64,000 nucleotides of DNA from Amoebidium appalachense (GCA_963693365.1 CAVNZM010000015.1:4898001-4962000); one strand, 5' to 3'; positions 1 through 42,852 are shown, counted from the stretch's first letter. The notes: generated by a model not told the origin, from the letters alone. Made by a program: numbers and translations.

Positions 1-285
1 ACACTCGTACACACACAGTACGGTGTCACTGCTCTGCACGTGTCTGCCAGTCTACCCGACAGTCACCTTTTAAAGGAACTACTGGACTATGGTGCACACG
101 TAAACACTGAAGATCGGGTATGATCATACCCCTTGCTCCCCCCAGCCCCCCCCCCCCCCGACTGCCCGCCCTGCCTCCTCCTCCCCCCTGCTCCCCCTTA
201 TTCCCACACCCAAAAGCTTTACTGGATACCAAGCCGGTATATATACGGGCGGTAGTACGCGCGCACACACAGTCACACGCATACA

Positions 286-321
<36 letters not shown>

Positions 322-375
322 ACAAGCAAGCGCAAGCATTAAAGCAAACGGCAGCACACAATGTACATGCAAGCG

Positions 376-424
<49 letters not shown>

Positions 425-645
425 GCAAGCGTAGAGTGGCATGTTAGGGAGTTTACTCCGAGCGGAACTAAAAAAGAGCCGAAAAGAAAAAAGAAAGGAT
501 TTATTGTTTTTGTTTCGGTGTTTGGGGGGGAGGTGGGGGGGAGAGGGGCAGTAAGCACCATCTTGGGATTGGCTTGAATCTTACCAAGCACTTTGTGCAT
601 GGGCTTTACCGTGATCCCCCACAACATGTACACCCACACACACTA

Positions 646-680
<35 letters not shown>

Positions 681-1358
681 GAACGCATACACGCACATGT
701 AGACACGGGCTTGCACTTTACGTAGACATGCACACACACATGCATGCACACACACACACACACACACATACATACCGTGACGTATACACACGTACATATA
801 ACACACTCTTACACACACGGACATGTGGACACACACACGCACACACACACACAGACGCACACACACGCACACACACATGTACACAATAGCACACAAATAC
901 ATACAAACACACGCACACACACACCAACTTTTTTGCACAGAGTTGACACCTACAACGTTGCCTGTGCATGTGCACAATTACGGTGTCTCCAGAAGCACTT
1001 TGCACGACCGCAGACGGCTGCAGCCTGCTACTTTGCCCAAAGAAGGGTGTGTTCCTGCCTCTTCGCATGCACACAGACAAGGCATATACTTAAATACTTG
1101 TGCACACACAAAGACCCACACACGCGCACAGCAACCCCATGCCCCCTCCCCACCCCCCCTCCCCGCCCTCTCCCCCTGCCCATTTTCTCTCCTGGGCACG
1201 AGTCTCTCCCCATCCCCAATATCCCTGTCCCCTCTCCCTCCTCACCCAATGGTCGCACTTCTATTGCCTATTCCCATACAACCCATGGCTCCCATAACCG
1301 TATCCCCCCCCCCCCCCCCCCCCCCCCCAAACACACCCACACACACGCACACCCTCCC

Positions 1359-1394
<36 letters not shown>

Positions 1395-1742
1395 CCCCGT
1401 ATTAGTTTGATCCATATCCTGTTCTTCGCTCTCTTGTTGCTTGCTTGTGTCTGCATTATCTTTTTGCATCTCTCCCTCCCACCCCACACCTCCCCCCTCT
1501 CTATGCTCTCTCTCCCTTACACACACACACAGAGCGAGAGAGAGAGACATACACAGATATTTGGTGTGTGCGTGCGTACATGTGTGCATGTGTGTGTACG
1601 TGTGTGTATGCGGCATCCGTGCACCCATGCTCGTATTTGTGTATATATGCCTGTTTGTGCTCGTGTGTGTGTATCACAAGTACATGCAAACACACTCGCT
1701 CATATAGTCCACGTCAGCTTGCACGAACACCCACATCGAAAT

Positions 1743-1831
<89 letters not shown>

Positions 1832-1922
1832 GGGCGCGCGCACACACAGCACACAAATACACGCACACATACAATTACACACAAGCACGCGTGCGTGCAT
1901 ACACACACACACGCACACATAT

Positions 1923-1970
<48 letters not shown>

Positions 1971-2072
1971 CGTGGCAACACACACGCATGCCCACCCGCG
2001 CACACATACACGCAACAGACACGCACACATGCACACACACACACTCGTACTTTCACACACACACGTGCGCGT

Positions 2073-2163
<91 letters not shown>

Positions 2164-2230
2164 GACAGACACACAGATATGTGCCTGTCTGTTTATAAAG
2201 TGGTTTGGCTATTTTACAGCCTATTGTGAA
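1..2230. repeat. Microsatellite block, mainly (CA)n
   Basis: Long (CA)n at 290-320, 383-423, 650-680, 1741-1830, 1925-1965 and 2070-2162, C runs at 1306-1390, and assorted CA-rich sequence. No exon with non-repetitive coding character was found. Confidence 0.9.
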
Positions 2231-2493
2231 TATTTCATCCTGCCTCGGTGCAGATGCAAAACTTAGGTGGGAGACCGTAGCCTCTGTGAGGTAAAACGGG
2301 TTGCAAATAAAGACATGCTCATGTGAAGCATCTGCTACAATTACATTCTTACTATTCTAAAAAATCCTAAGTATGCACGTGCACATACCTTTGCCCCGCT
2401 CAGTGGCATAGAGCCGACACGTGCATACATATCAACCATCACCACTGGCCACGGGTGCACGGACCTCTGGGTGCGTACAGACGCACACGCACA

Positions 2494-2531
<38 letters not shown>

Positions 2532-3360
2532 AACACCGTTGATACACACACGAGCTCGAGCACACAAGCACACACCTACACACACACACACACAGGAACA
2601 CCAAACACACGCGCGCACACACACCGTGACACACAGGCACAGGAACACCGTTGAAACACACACAAGCTCGCGCACACATGCACACACCTACACACACACA
2701 CAGGAACACACAAACACACGACCGCGCGCACACACACATACACACCTAAACACACACATAAAGCATATGCATACACACGTACACACACATACACACACAC
2801 ACAGGAACACACACACACACACAAACACACAAACACACACACACATGTTGTGTGCGAGCATGTACGCAAGCGCAAATTTCGCATGCATGGACACTCACAC
2901 AGTGGCCTGCTGTAACATGAACACACAGGCACAAATTGGTGCCATTCCCACTGTCACAGACGCATATTAATCATCATGCCCGCACACTCCGGCCATTGTA
3001 AGTGTTTGCCAGCATGCATGTATGCTCGAAGTATACCCATGTGACACGTGTTGTACACGTACGTACACGTTTTTTGATTGCATCAATATTCTCAGTAACA
3101 GTACACCACCGACACACCTGGCCTGCAGCAACTGAGTGATAAATATTCCCGACAGTCGGACATCATTCTAATAGTTGCCCATGCATGACCTTGGCAAAGG
3201 CAGGTCGACGCCAACCATACATAGGCTACCACTTGAGTCATAGCGAAACGGACACTGCGTGGGGACCCCAATGTACCCGTTAGCACACAGATAACGTTCA
3301 CGGCAGTACCACTAGTCTAGGAGAGTGGTGAATGTGAAAGCGGGTGGGGGCTGAGCCAGG
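2231..3360. other. CA-rich and unique sequence, no gene seen
   Basis: 2460-2850 holds several CA tracts with a recurrent CAGGAACACC motif (2528, 2594, 2640, 2701, 2802). 2860-3340 is unique sequence without a supported ORF. Confidence 0.6.
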
Positions 3361-3362
3361 AG

Positions 3363-3417
<55 letters not shown>

Positions 3418-3834
3418 GGGGGGGGGGGGGGGGGGGGGTAGAACCAAGATGGGCCGATTTATATATGTATACATGTAGTCACGTATGGGAAGGGAGGGGG
3501 GGGGGGGGGGGGGGGTCCGGGAAAGGAGGGCAGGGGCCGGGGAGTATGACGTAGAAATATTTATTCGGACCAACTTCCTGACTGGCCCCCTCACTATATC
3601 AAATGCAACACCCAGAATAACATCCACAAATCTACGTAGACCGTTCGAGTAGGGGGTTGCCATTCAAAGCGTCCTGGTGAGCTCCGAACGAGGAGCCGAA
3701 TAATGGAGAAGAGGGGGAGGGTGGGAGGGAGGGGGGAGGGGTGGGGGGAGGAGGGGGCGAGGGATTGTTTGGTACAATGGCGTGCAATCATGATGATTAT
3801 GCGAAAAATAACATTGGGTTGGGGGGCTCGGGGG

Positions 3835-3870
<36 letters not shown>

Positions 3871-4268
3871 GAAGGGGATGATTGATAGTATTTGGGACCG
3901 GTTTTTTATAGTAGGCTCCACCCAAAAAGGGATAGAGCCTCAGGGGCTCGGGGGCGGGGGGGGGGGGGGGGGGGGGGGGGGGGGTAGAAATATTTATTCG
4001 GACCAACTTCCTGACTGGCCCCCTCACTATATCAAATGCAACACCCAGAATAACATCCACAAATCTACGTAAGGCCGTTCGAGTAGGGGGTTGCCATTCA
4101 AAGCGTCCTGGTGAGCTCCGAACGAGGAGCCGAATAATGGAGAAGAGGGGGAGGGTGGGAGGGAGGGGGGAGGGGGTGGGGGGAGGAGGGGGCGAGGGAT
4201 TGTTTGGTACAATGGCGTGCAATCATGATGATTATGCGAAAAATAACATTGGGTTGGGGGGCGGAGAA

Positions 4269-4302
<34 letters not shown>

Positions 4303-4389
4303 GAAGGGGATGATTGATAGTATTTGGGACCGGTTTTTTATAGTAGGCTCCACCCAAAGAGGGATAGAGCCTCAGGGGCTCGGCGGCGG

Positions 4390-4423
<34 letters not shown>

Positions 4424-5085
4424 CGGCCCGTGGGACGGTTTATAGAAATGCCATGGCCGCCGGGCCTGGGCGGAAGGGGATCGGAGGGGGAGGGGGAGGC
4501 CTAGGGGGGGGCCGGGGGGGGAAATTTGTCAGCTTGATGGATCATCCGGGCCATGGCCGGGGGAGAGGCCTAGCAGGGGGGAGGGGGGGGGGGGGGGGGG
4601 GGGGGATGAATATTGATTTTAATTAATATTGATTTGATGATGATCTTAAAGCCCAAGTATCCGAACCCCCTCCCCAGTTTTAAATTCAGCACTCCCTTAC
4701 TTTAATATACGGCAGGGGTACTATGGAGGGGTGGCCATGGGGCACTAGTGGTAGGGGCACGCCAGGTAGAGCCATTACCAAGGACCGATTTGCTAAAAAT
4801 ATATGTCGAGGCCTAGTTGGGTATCGAAGGGGTGGTGGTGGCCACGGGGAGCTGGAAAAATGGATGGGCCGGCCGGAGGGAGGGGCGGGTGAGAGAGGGG
4901 GGAGGGGGGGAGGGGAGCGTGGTGAGGGGGGTTGCATATGGGGGGATGGGAGAGAATCCGAGGAAATGGGTAAGTACGGGGGTGGCCATGGGGAATGCCC
5001 GAGGGGGGGGGGGGGGGGGGGGGGGGGGGAGGCAGTGGGGGAGGACTCGGATGGGGAGGGTGGGGGGGAGGGGGAAGCGCCATAG
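3361..5085. repeat. Poly-G zone
   Basis: G runs at 3363-3438 (interrupted by a single A), 3497-3514, 3836-3869, 3957-3984, 4271-4300, 4393-4422, 4586-4604 and 5006-5029, embedded in G/A-rich sequence. The two 433-bp units lie inside. Confidence 0.9.
3551..4385. repeat. 433-bp direct tandem repeat with G runs
   Basis: GTAGAAATATTTATTCGG begins at 3551 and again at 3984. Each unit then carries AATGCAACACCCAGAATAAC, CAATCATGATGATTATGCG, a G run, and GGACCGGTTTTTTATAGTAG. Differences are single bases and G-run lengths. No coding sequence is evident. Confidence 0.9.
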
Positions 5086-7080
5086 CAGGTGCACCATCAT
5101 CAAAGTATAACTATATTATGTAGCTGTCATGATCAGCGCTAGCACACAGATTACACACATGTGTACACGGTGCACGGCCGGCCTCGGGTAGGAGAAGTGG
5201 TCACCTGTTGTATCCCATCCATATGTATAAAAATATTGAGAAGAAAGACGCGATAATACCGGTTCATTGTATAAAAATATGTATATTGGCCGTAAGGGTA
5301 GTATAGTGCATACATATGTACATGAAAGGTGACAGCACGTGCATGTGGCCCCACATTCGCGCCTGCCCATGCCTGGGCCATGGGATGCGCATGCGCCCCG
5401 CGCCAAGAATGTAGCTGATAAACTATGAAGCGGGATTGATTGGATAAATAGTTTGGCATTCAGATCATTCCATTGGTTTATCATTCTCACATGCCAGAAT
5501 TTTATCGGCACTATTGCATTCCACTTACAGCGATACGATTGGTTAAAAGGTATGCGACTCGTCGCTGAAGTGAGCGACATAAAATTGGCTATAAAGACGC
5601 TTTCAGCCGCAAGAGCCGTCAGTATTTCTTTCTCTCTGTTTCTAAACGTTAGAAAATGTGAAAAAGCGCGATTTATTTCTCTTACGCTGCGCTTCACTGT
5701 GCTATTAGAGCAGAACTACAAAGCCCTATACCGCGCGTCGTACAGCCGTGTAACCAGGTAACCTGGATAATATTTGATTGCTCCGAAGGCAAAGAAAGGC
5801 GAGTGGCTAAATATCATTTATTTACTTTGCTTTTCCTGCTGGTGCAGCAACTATTGGTTAAACATAGGCAAATGCGACTTGATTGGCTATACTTCAACAA
5901 AGATGATTGGTTTATAATCATGATCTTATATGCCACATTTTTACGTCTGCATTTGGTGTGGTCAGCCCTCTTCAAAGGATTTTTCTTTCGAAGTCAATAC
6001 ATTACCATATATGGGAAAACACGGAATGTGATCCCTCAAAGAAAAATGTGCATTCGGAAAAAAATCGCCTAAAATAGAAAACAGAGATCGAAATACAAGA
6101 GCAAAAAAAGGAGGAAGGATCAAAGTATTTTTGCAGCTAATATACCACCATACTGGCCCCACGCACTGAGCCTCGACTCCATGGCCAGCGTAACATGTAC
6201 ACTGCCGGTGCCAGCTCATGAATCAATATCGATCGAATGCGGAAACGTCAACGTCACCTGTGCAAGGCAGAGGAGGTAATAAAGAAAAAGGCTTCACAAA
6301 TTATGTGTGATATTATCCAGTAGCAAGTGCATACTAAGATATATCGGAACACTACTATGTCCTACTGCACCGGCTTGCTGAAGATCACGGTATGGAAACT
6401 TAAAAGCTATTATCGGCCACACGAGGCTCGATTTTTCCTAGACGTACGCGTATGTGAATTGCATTTTTTTATTCAGTTCTGTTCCCGGAGGGTCCCTCGG
6501 TGTCCCTTAGAGGAAATACAGTAATATTACCGTCTTCCACCCAGCACCCTATAGCTAGCACCGTAGTAATATTAGCTTTGTAGGGAGGCTGGTGCCATCA
6601 GCTAAGCTAACACATCGATATCATTACCAATCCTACTATATTCGTCCAGGGTTTACACGGTGACCCTGGCCTACTAGGGCCTCGCCGTGTAGCCACGGTA
6701 GCCCTCCACTCAAAATCTACGAATAACCCTCTAAACACGGGCTCTCGTTGGTGTTGGTTTTTTTTTTTAAAGGGTGGTACGGTGAATGTTACACTACAGT
6801 AGGGTGTGCAACGGTGTTGGTGGTGTTTACGGTGGGTATATTATATGGGTGTATGGTGGGGTCTGGTAAACCAAATGGGATGTGCACGGCCCAGCTATGT
6901 GGTTTCAAACGTGGTGTGCATGCATGGCTAATACGGTGCCACGTTAGTAATCTAATACAGGGGTCATTCAGGATTAAGATAATTCAAGATAAGTAGTACT
7001 AGATTTTTTTGAAAAAAGAAATTAAATTCTAGGGACTACCGAGGCAGGGGGGTATTAATAAGATAACGGGGAAGGGCCGA
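5086..7080. other. Unique sequence with ATTGG boxes, no gene resolved
   Basis: Largely free of microsatellites. Between 5446 and 5910 ATTGG occurs seven times on the plus strand, one beside GGCTATAAAG (5586). Short ORFs here are not convincing. 6500-7050 is GT-rich and likewise without a supported gene. Confidence 0.5.
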
Positions 7081-8770
<1,690 letters not shown>

Positions 8771-8973
8771 CTTGCTGGGGTGGGTTGGGTCGTCCCCTCC
8801 CCGTTTCAAAATCAAGAATCCGTGCGTGCGTGTCTGCGAAGTATGTACCAGAGTGTATCCGCCCCGGGGCACTACCAAAAACAGTCGTGCGGTCCGCGTG
8901 TTATATTTGCACTCAAACGACGTCTTGTGCACGTGTGCCTCGTGTGCACACATTCCATTATGGCGTGCAACAC

Positions 8974-9045
8974 AAATATACCCATCACATGCTTGTGTTC
9001 GGAGGTGTCAAATATACCCATCACATGCATGTGTTCGGAGGTGTC
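8974..9045. repeat. 36-bp tandem repeat, two copies
   Basis: Units 8974-9009 and 9010-9045, containing CCCATCACATGC and TGTGTTCGGAGGTGTC, differing by one base. Confidence 0.95.
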
Positions 9046-9729
9046 AAAGGGAGCACGATTACTGTCACAATTACGTGCCTTGCAAAGGCACGTGTTGGGT
9101 GGTTAAGTATCTATCGGCATTTATCCAATTCAAAGGTTGGATTTGTGTTTCAAGTTTGCTGCATGCTACATAGGACATGGACATATCATCCAGTGTCGTG
9201 ACTTGCAGGGTAGCATTATACGTTACCCTTGCAAGTGTTTGAACGTGTTTCATTTGTGGCTCACGTATTGGGCCGGAGTGTTGTTTATTCAAAAACTCCG
9301 GGACCCAGCCACTTGACTTTTTCAAAGACTATCTAGAAACTGTCAAACACCGGTGGGTACGTTACAGTTGGATTAAAGAAACACTCACTATACGCTAACA
9401 GGTGGCTACGTTCATGAAAAATCAACACACCGTTGTTTACTTCTTAGGCCGGCATTTTTCGCCCAATACAAACATTCCGTTAAAATCGACATGATATCCC
9501 TTCCCAGTCTCAATACTTTGCCAACTACAAAGAGGGGATAAAAAGAGAATCTGAGGGAGGGAGGGGAGGGGAGATAGAGAGGGAGACGGGCCGGAGACTT
9601 CAAACTACCTCAAAACTGTTCAATTTTCATCACTACCGAAAAGGTTTGAAACACCATATACACTCCTCAAGACCCGTTGACCGAGATACAAAATGCCTGG
9701 AACAGTGCCTGATTCTATCATACCCCATC
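9046..9729. other. Unique sequence, no gene seen
   Basis: No microsatellites and no supported ORF. It is downstream of the minus-strand gene ending at 9730 and may include its 3' UTR. Confidence 0.5.
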
Positions 9730-10422
9730 TCACTCGGCTTCAGAGACACTCTGCATGGGTGGCATCGGATTGAGACAAGCGACCAACGCATTATCCTCGA
9801 TCAGCTGCTTGGGCTTGCTGCCCACTGGCCCCCCCACTGCCACATTCACCCGTCCCAGGCTAGTTCGCACCAACACACGGGCCCCCATCCTTGCACTGAC
9901 CCACACAAACTGCTCGAGATGAGTCAGGTCAGTCTCTTCGTGCTTCGACGACGGATACACCAAACTTCCTGAAATCACTTCGATATCCTTGCACCCGTAC
10001 TCTTCCAACTTTTTCTCAACGAAGATGCTGAAGGCGAGGGCCTGCCCTACGGCGTCGGTGGCTTTGTTGAGGGGTTTCACCTCCCACACGATGATTCGCA
10101 TGCCCTTTGTTCCCACATCTTTCAGGAACATGGACTTAACCATGGTCGAGGTGGGCATATGGTAGGTTACGCTCTCAAGCTCCTCGAATTTCTCAGCCGC
10201 CTGCCAAAACAGCGCTTTTACATGTTCGGGTACATCTTTTGAAAAAGCAACCAAATCTGCCTGTTTGCTGTCATTCCCCCGAAACCTCACCTCTGCAAAG
10301 CCCCACCCCTCGTACTGGGACTTGAGCCACCCCTGGTGTCCGTTGTGTTGGACCTTGGTGTCCCTACACCGGAGCCCCCCAGGGGCTGCCTTGGGCATTT
10401 CTAAATCGCTGGCATTTTCTTC
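9730..10422 (-). CDS. Terminal exon of an unrecognised gene, PD-(D/E)XK-like
   Basis: An open frame of 230 residues plus stop begins after a good acceptor (CCCTTGCAG) with EENASDLEMPK and ends SVSEAE, TGA. It is not simple repeat and has ordinary amino-acid composition. I do not recognise the family. The middle contains an Asp in QADLVAF, then IIVWEVKPLNKA (Glu-x-Lys at the end of a hydrophobic strand), then AVGQALAFSIF with a Gln. This order, D...ExK...Q, resembles the PD-(D/E)XK nuclease fold of restriction and RecB-like enzymes. The exon is the 3' end of a longer minus-strand gene. Function is inference only. Confidence 0.6.
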   Translation of the reverse strand, partial: EENASDLEMPKAAPGGLRCRDTKVQHNGHQGWLKSQYEGWGFAEVRFRGNDSKQADLVAFSKDVPEHVKALFWQAAEKFEELESVTYHMPTSTMVKSMFLKDVGTKGMRIIVWEVKPLNKATDAVGQALAFSIFVEKKLEEYGCKDIEVISGSLVYPSSKHEETDLTHLEQFVWVSARMGARVLVRTSLGRVNVAVGGPVGSKPKQLIEDNALVACLNPMPPMQSVSEAE

Positions 10423-10755
10423 CTGCAAGGGAACACAAGCACATGGTCGTCAGTTGTAGTACTGTACATAGCGATAGGTACTTCAAGCAATTCGGTGATT
10501 GGGCAAGTTATGCCTTGAAATTTTGGAATGAGGCCACAACTACCTGGTCACCTTCTATCAGAAATGCACGTCGTAACATGCTTTCAGCATTTGAAAGCAT
10601 GCCGAGGCCGGAATATCGAACAAGTTATAGGAGCACACTGAGGGAACCCTAGCATAACCTTCATGTAGGCAATGGGAAAGTGCACACCTCACAACCAAAA
10701 AGCTGGTGCTCGCTGATAAGCAAGATGGCTCTACAACCCGTCACCATGTACGTAC

Positions 10756-10952
10756 CGTGTCAGACGCATCTGTGTCGTCGTCACTCGTGTCTTTGAAGGG
10801 CGAAACTTGAGGACCACGGCTCCCCTACCAACCTTGCCTTCTTGCACGCTTTGGTTTTGCATGCTGTGTCTGTGCCGCAGCATTTCGAGATATTTTCTTG
10901 AAGCCTTGTAGGCGGCAGTAAACACATGAGGAGGTGCCCGTGTCGGGGCCAT
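10756..10952 (-). CDS. Possible upstream exon of the 9.7-10.4 kb gene
   Basis: Bounded by AAAACACAG and ACACG/GTACGT, both good splice sites. One frame is open throughout and begins ATG (MAPTRAPPHVFTAAYKA), basic in composition. It ends in phase 2 while the next recognised exon starts in phase 0, so another exon near 10.5-10.7 kb would be needed. A different frame shows an acidic DTSDDDTDAS stretch near the 3' end. The frame is therefore unresolved. Confidence 0.3.
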
Positions 10953-11089
10953 CTGTGTTTTGAAAAAAAAAAAGGGTGGTTGGGACACGCAAACGTGTGA
11001 ACACTAGCACAAGCATACGTACGGCACATGATGAATCCGTACCATGGCCAGCTACCCTATGCCTACAGTAGTGCTGCTTGAACTCACGA

Positions 11090-11243
11090 GTTCTATGACC
11101 TTAACCCACACACGTGCAGTTACGTGTCCGGGCTCAAGAGCGCCGAAACCATCTAGCTGCCCACAAGTTCTACGACCTTAACCCACACACGTGCACTCAC
11201 GTGTTCGGGCTCAAGAGCGCTGAAACCTCCTGGCTGCCCACAA
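11090..11243. repeat. 77-bp tandem repeat, two copies
   Basis: Units 11090-11166 and 11167-11243 share TTAACCCACACACGTGCA, CGGGCTCAAGAGCGC and GCTGCCCACAAGTT. The unit is not a multiple of three, so it is unlikely to be coding throughout. Confidence 0.9.
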
Positions 11244-11249
11244 GTTTTT

Positions 11250-11674
11250 TGACAGACACTGAAAGGAAGAAGGTCCCCAAGCCCGAGGGCACTGAGGACA
11301 TGCCCCACGAGACTGAAAGTCCGTGGGGAAAAGGGGTCTTCCGGGCATGCCTACCCCGCCCAGGCCCAGAGCGCTAAGCAGGTATAGGCAGGTCCCCGAC
11401 CGTGGGAGGGAGAGAGAGAGAAAAAGGCCTGCTCCAGAGCCACCCACCTTAACCACGTACGTTGTAGTTCCTTCTGTGGCGGCAAGGTGTTGATGTCAAC
11501 CTGTCAATGCGATTATTTGTTTCTTCTTTGCAGGAGCATTGGATTGAATGGATTTTATTTCGATCCGGGGGCATATCAGATAGCTTCACCTTAAATGCCT
11601 AAACAGGCCCGCGTGGGGTATTAGGCCAAAAAAAAAAACAAAAAAAAACTGTAGATCTTCTCTCTCACTGACAG

Positions 11675-11739
<65 letters not shown>

Positions 11740-12024
11740 CCCTCCCCCCCCCCCCCCCCCCCCCCCCCCCCTGTCTCTCTCACACACACACACTCTCTCC
11801 CCCCTGCCTCTTTCAGAGTCTCTAGCTCTCTCTCTCTTTCTCTTTAGATCTCACCCCCTCTCCTCCTCCTCCCGTAATTCAGTAATCATATCACTAGTTG
11901 ACAACTCTTCAATTTTTCAACAGTTAAATGTGCATACGTACGCTTCGTGTGACAGGTTGACTCAAAGGTCAATACATATTAAGGCAACGTTCTTTATTTG
12001 GTTACGTTTACTGCCCTACCATCC

Positions 12025-12108
<84 letters not shown>

Positions 12109-12568
12109 CATACATATTGGATCCAAGACATATAGTTCTGGCGCCCACTATCAACACTCTCAAAAGTACATGCGTTTGCAAACTACGCTGTGTAAATTGT
12201 CCACGATGTCTGTGTAACGACCACACTTACAATCAGGTAGCTATGTAATGCTATCAACGTTTCTTTATTGTCCGCATCCACACACCGCCGGTGCGATGTA
12301 TAACAATACATTTTTTATTAATTAAACTAGACACGGCTCAAAACAAAAACGAAAACCAAAAAAAAAAAAAAAACCCAAGTTGGACCATAAAAACGTTGAC
12401 GGTCACATGTCCAGTGTATACATATATCAGCCAAAGCAACCCACCACACAATTTTTAAAGTTACAAAACCGGCAATACACCTTCAGTTCTTTACACAGAC
12501 CCAGAAACAAAAAACGAAAAACAAAGAATACCACCCTAACACCCAACCACTCGCATCATCCACATTGC
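11250..12568. other. Spacer downstream of SEC16 with (CT)n, C run and (CA)n
   Basis: (CT)n at 11676-11736, C run at 11745-11771, (CA)n at 12027-12106. The part from 12.1 kb holds the probable SEC16 3' UTR. No other gene seen. Confidence 0.7.
12314..12319 (-). terminator. Candidate polyadenylation signal of SEC16
   Basis: The minus strand reads AATAAA here, about 250 nt downstream of the SEC16 stop codon, in an AT-rich stretch. It is the first such hexamer I noticed downstream, but cleavage sites cannot be seen. Confidence 0.35.
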
Positions 12569-40975
<28,407 letters not shown>

Positions 40976-42202
40976 GTTGGTCGTCGTGCCTGTATCGAGG
41001 TAGAGTCCTGCTTGTCGCCTACTCTCACACACACATGCTGACACTGCCACTGCACTGCCCTAATCGAGGCTAAGTAGCAAGCTCTCTTGTACAGCGCAGA
41101 TTACAGAAGTTTGAATAAACCATACAAGTCTGCTTCTACAACTCTAGTCGCGTTCAAGCGCTAAAGCCATCCGCTTGGCAAACTTCTGGTGGTGTGCGCA
41201 TGCACTCTAGAGAAAAGTACAGTTTTTCGTTTGTACGTGGCGGCTACGAAAAAGTTGAAGTGCCGCAAGAAAGCGACATCTGCGCCCGCACTCGATTGTG
41301 TCAACGATGTGTACGAGGGATTCAATGCAGTTCAACTTGATTTTTTGATTATTACATGTGATATTCAAAGCAGAGAAACACACAGCGATATGTGCTTTAT
41401 TCACTTTTGCTTTTTTTTCTGCTTTATTTTTATTTTTCTGACTACTGTTGTCTTTTTAGATGCCTCAAGCCTCTTTTGCATGGGGGTGCATGATTGCCGC
41501 AGCATGATTCTTCCGACTTGTTTCGATAGAAACGAGGTTTCAAGAAGCCCGATTTCCGTCATCGTTTTTCTCGCCTAAAAAGGCTATTGCTCCACAGCTA
41601 CCAATCGAAAGAATTCTAACTGCCATCAAAGCTTGAACCACAGATCCATGCAGGGTCTTTGAGCACCAAATCCATTTATTAGTTGTTTAAGTGGTTGTCA
41701 TGCGCTTATCGACTATTAGCCAATCAAACGGTCCTATTGGTGACGTTGTACCAAACATGGGCCATCGATGACAATACATATCATTCGGGGGCTGAACCAA
41801 AACATGCGTATCCTTTTGTGTACGTGGCAGTTCTTTGTTTGTGTTGTGTGCTGTCGAACTTGGCAAAAGTTGAAGGTGCCGTGCCCAGGAAGCTATCTGT
41901 AATCAGAGTGTAGTTTTGGGACGGTTGGCCTCAAGAGCGTGTCAACAAAGGAGCATGAGACTGCCCTATTTGCTGACGTTAATCGAAAAGGGGGTGCACA
42001 GCAGCAGGTCCGCCCGACTCTACCATTTGAATAAACGATGCCAGTATGGCTGACACATAAGTGGCAATAGCATCCGTTTACAGTGATACAAGAGCCCCTC
42101 TTTTTCATGGCACTTGCTAAAAGGCTTTTCTAAAGCTATTCTTCTCTTAGTAAATTTAAATAAACAACCCCTAGTGATTAGATGTGGTTAGGCACAACAA
42201 AC
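40976..42202. promoter_or_regulatory. Divergent spacer between SEC16 and the receptor gene
   Basis: About 1.2 kb with almost no simple repeats, unlike its surroundings. It must contain both upstream regions. GCCAATCAAA and CTATTGGTGACG at 41719-41746 form facing CCAAT boxes. The single 129-codon ORF lacks an ATG start and looks spurious. Confidence 0.5.
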
Positions 42203-42310
42203 ATGGTAGAGTTCGATCTTTCTGACACAGGCTGCCGATGGAACTGGTCTGTTGCTGAAAGCGGCCTTCCTTGCGGCGGATACACGTGCCCTAGCTTCTA
42301 CGTCATGAAG
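42203..42310 (+). CDS. Candidate first exon of the 7TM receptor
   Basis: ATG at 42203 opens a 36-codon frame, MVEFDLSDTGCRWNWSVAE then SGLPCGGYTCPSFYVMK. It has three Cys and one N-W-S glycosylation sequon, fitting a short extracellular N-terminus. A weak donor (AAG/GTTGAA) follows. Its phase does not clearly match the next exon, so the boundary is uncertain. It sits about 540 nt upstream of the exon coding TM1. Confidence 0.35.
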
Positions 42311-42852
42311 GTTGAACGAAGCCTGTGTTGTTGCTGAGGGGTCGGGAGATCGTTGGGGAGATTATGAGGGGTAGGGGGAGGAGGGGGAGGGGGGGGGGGG
42401 GAAAGGGGGGGGGGGGGGGGGGGGATAAGGACGTTGGTTTAGTTTAGGAGCAAGTGTAAGGATAAAGTAGAGGAAAGGGAACGGAGAGAGAGAAAGTTGG
42501 AACAGGGGGGGAAACAAGAGGAGCATAGAGAGGGCAGAGCTTTAAGTTTAACTCACAAAATAACTTCACCTGCTACAAACGATGGCTTGACCCTTGTATG
42601 TTGGCACAGTGACTGGTTTTGCCCTTTAGTGCAAAAGGAGTTGCCCCCCACTCCACCAACCCCTCCTCCCTCCCTCCCCCCCCCTCCCCCCCCCCCCCCC
42701 CCCCCACCCCCCACCCCTCTCCCCTCTTTCCTGACTGCTTTTAGCCATGCTATTCCCTTTTTCACCGGTCAAAAAGTAGGCTTACCCAAAAGCTCATCAA
42801 AGTTTCAAAGTTTGGAGGGCGACTGACACTTGCACGCAGAAAGTATCTTTAG

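Noticed and set aside
744-2198. 484-codon ORF of Thr-His repeats
   Set aside because: It is the translation of (CA)n; both strands and several frames are open for the same reason.
5116-5697. 193-codon minus-strand ORF
   Set aside because: Composition is plausible but there is no family signal, no splice or codon-bias support, and it overlaps the ATTGG cluster; a regulatory region is as likely.
8974-9045. CRISPR-like direct repeats
   Set aside because: Only two adjacent 36-bp copies with no spacers, in a eukaryotic genome; a plain tandem repeat.
41189-41578. 129-codon ORF in the SEC16-receptor spacer
   Set aside because: No ATG start, odd composition with Phe runs from T tracts, no splice context or family signal.
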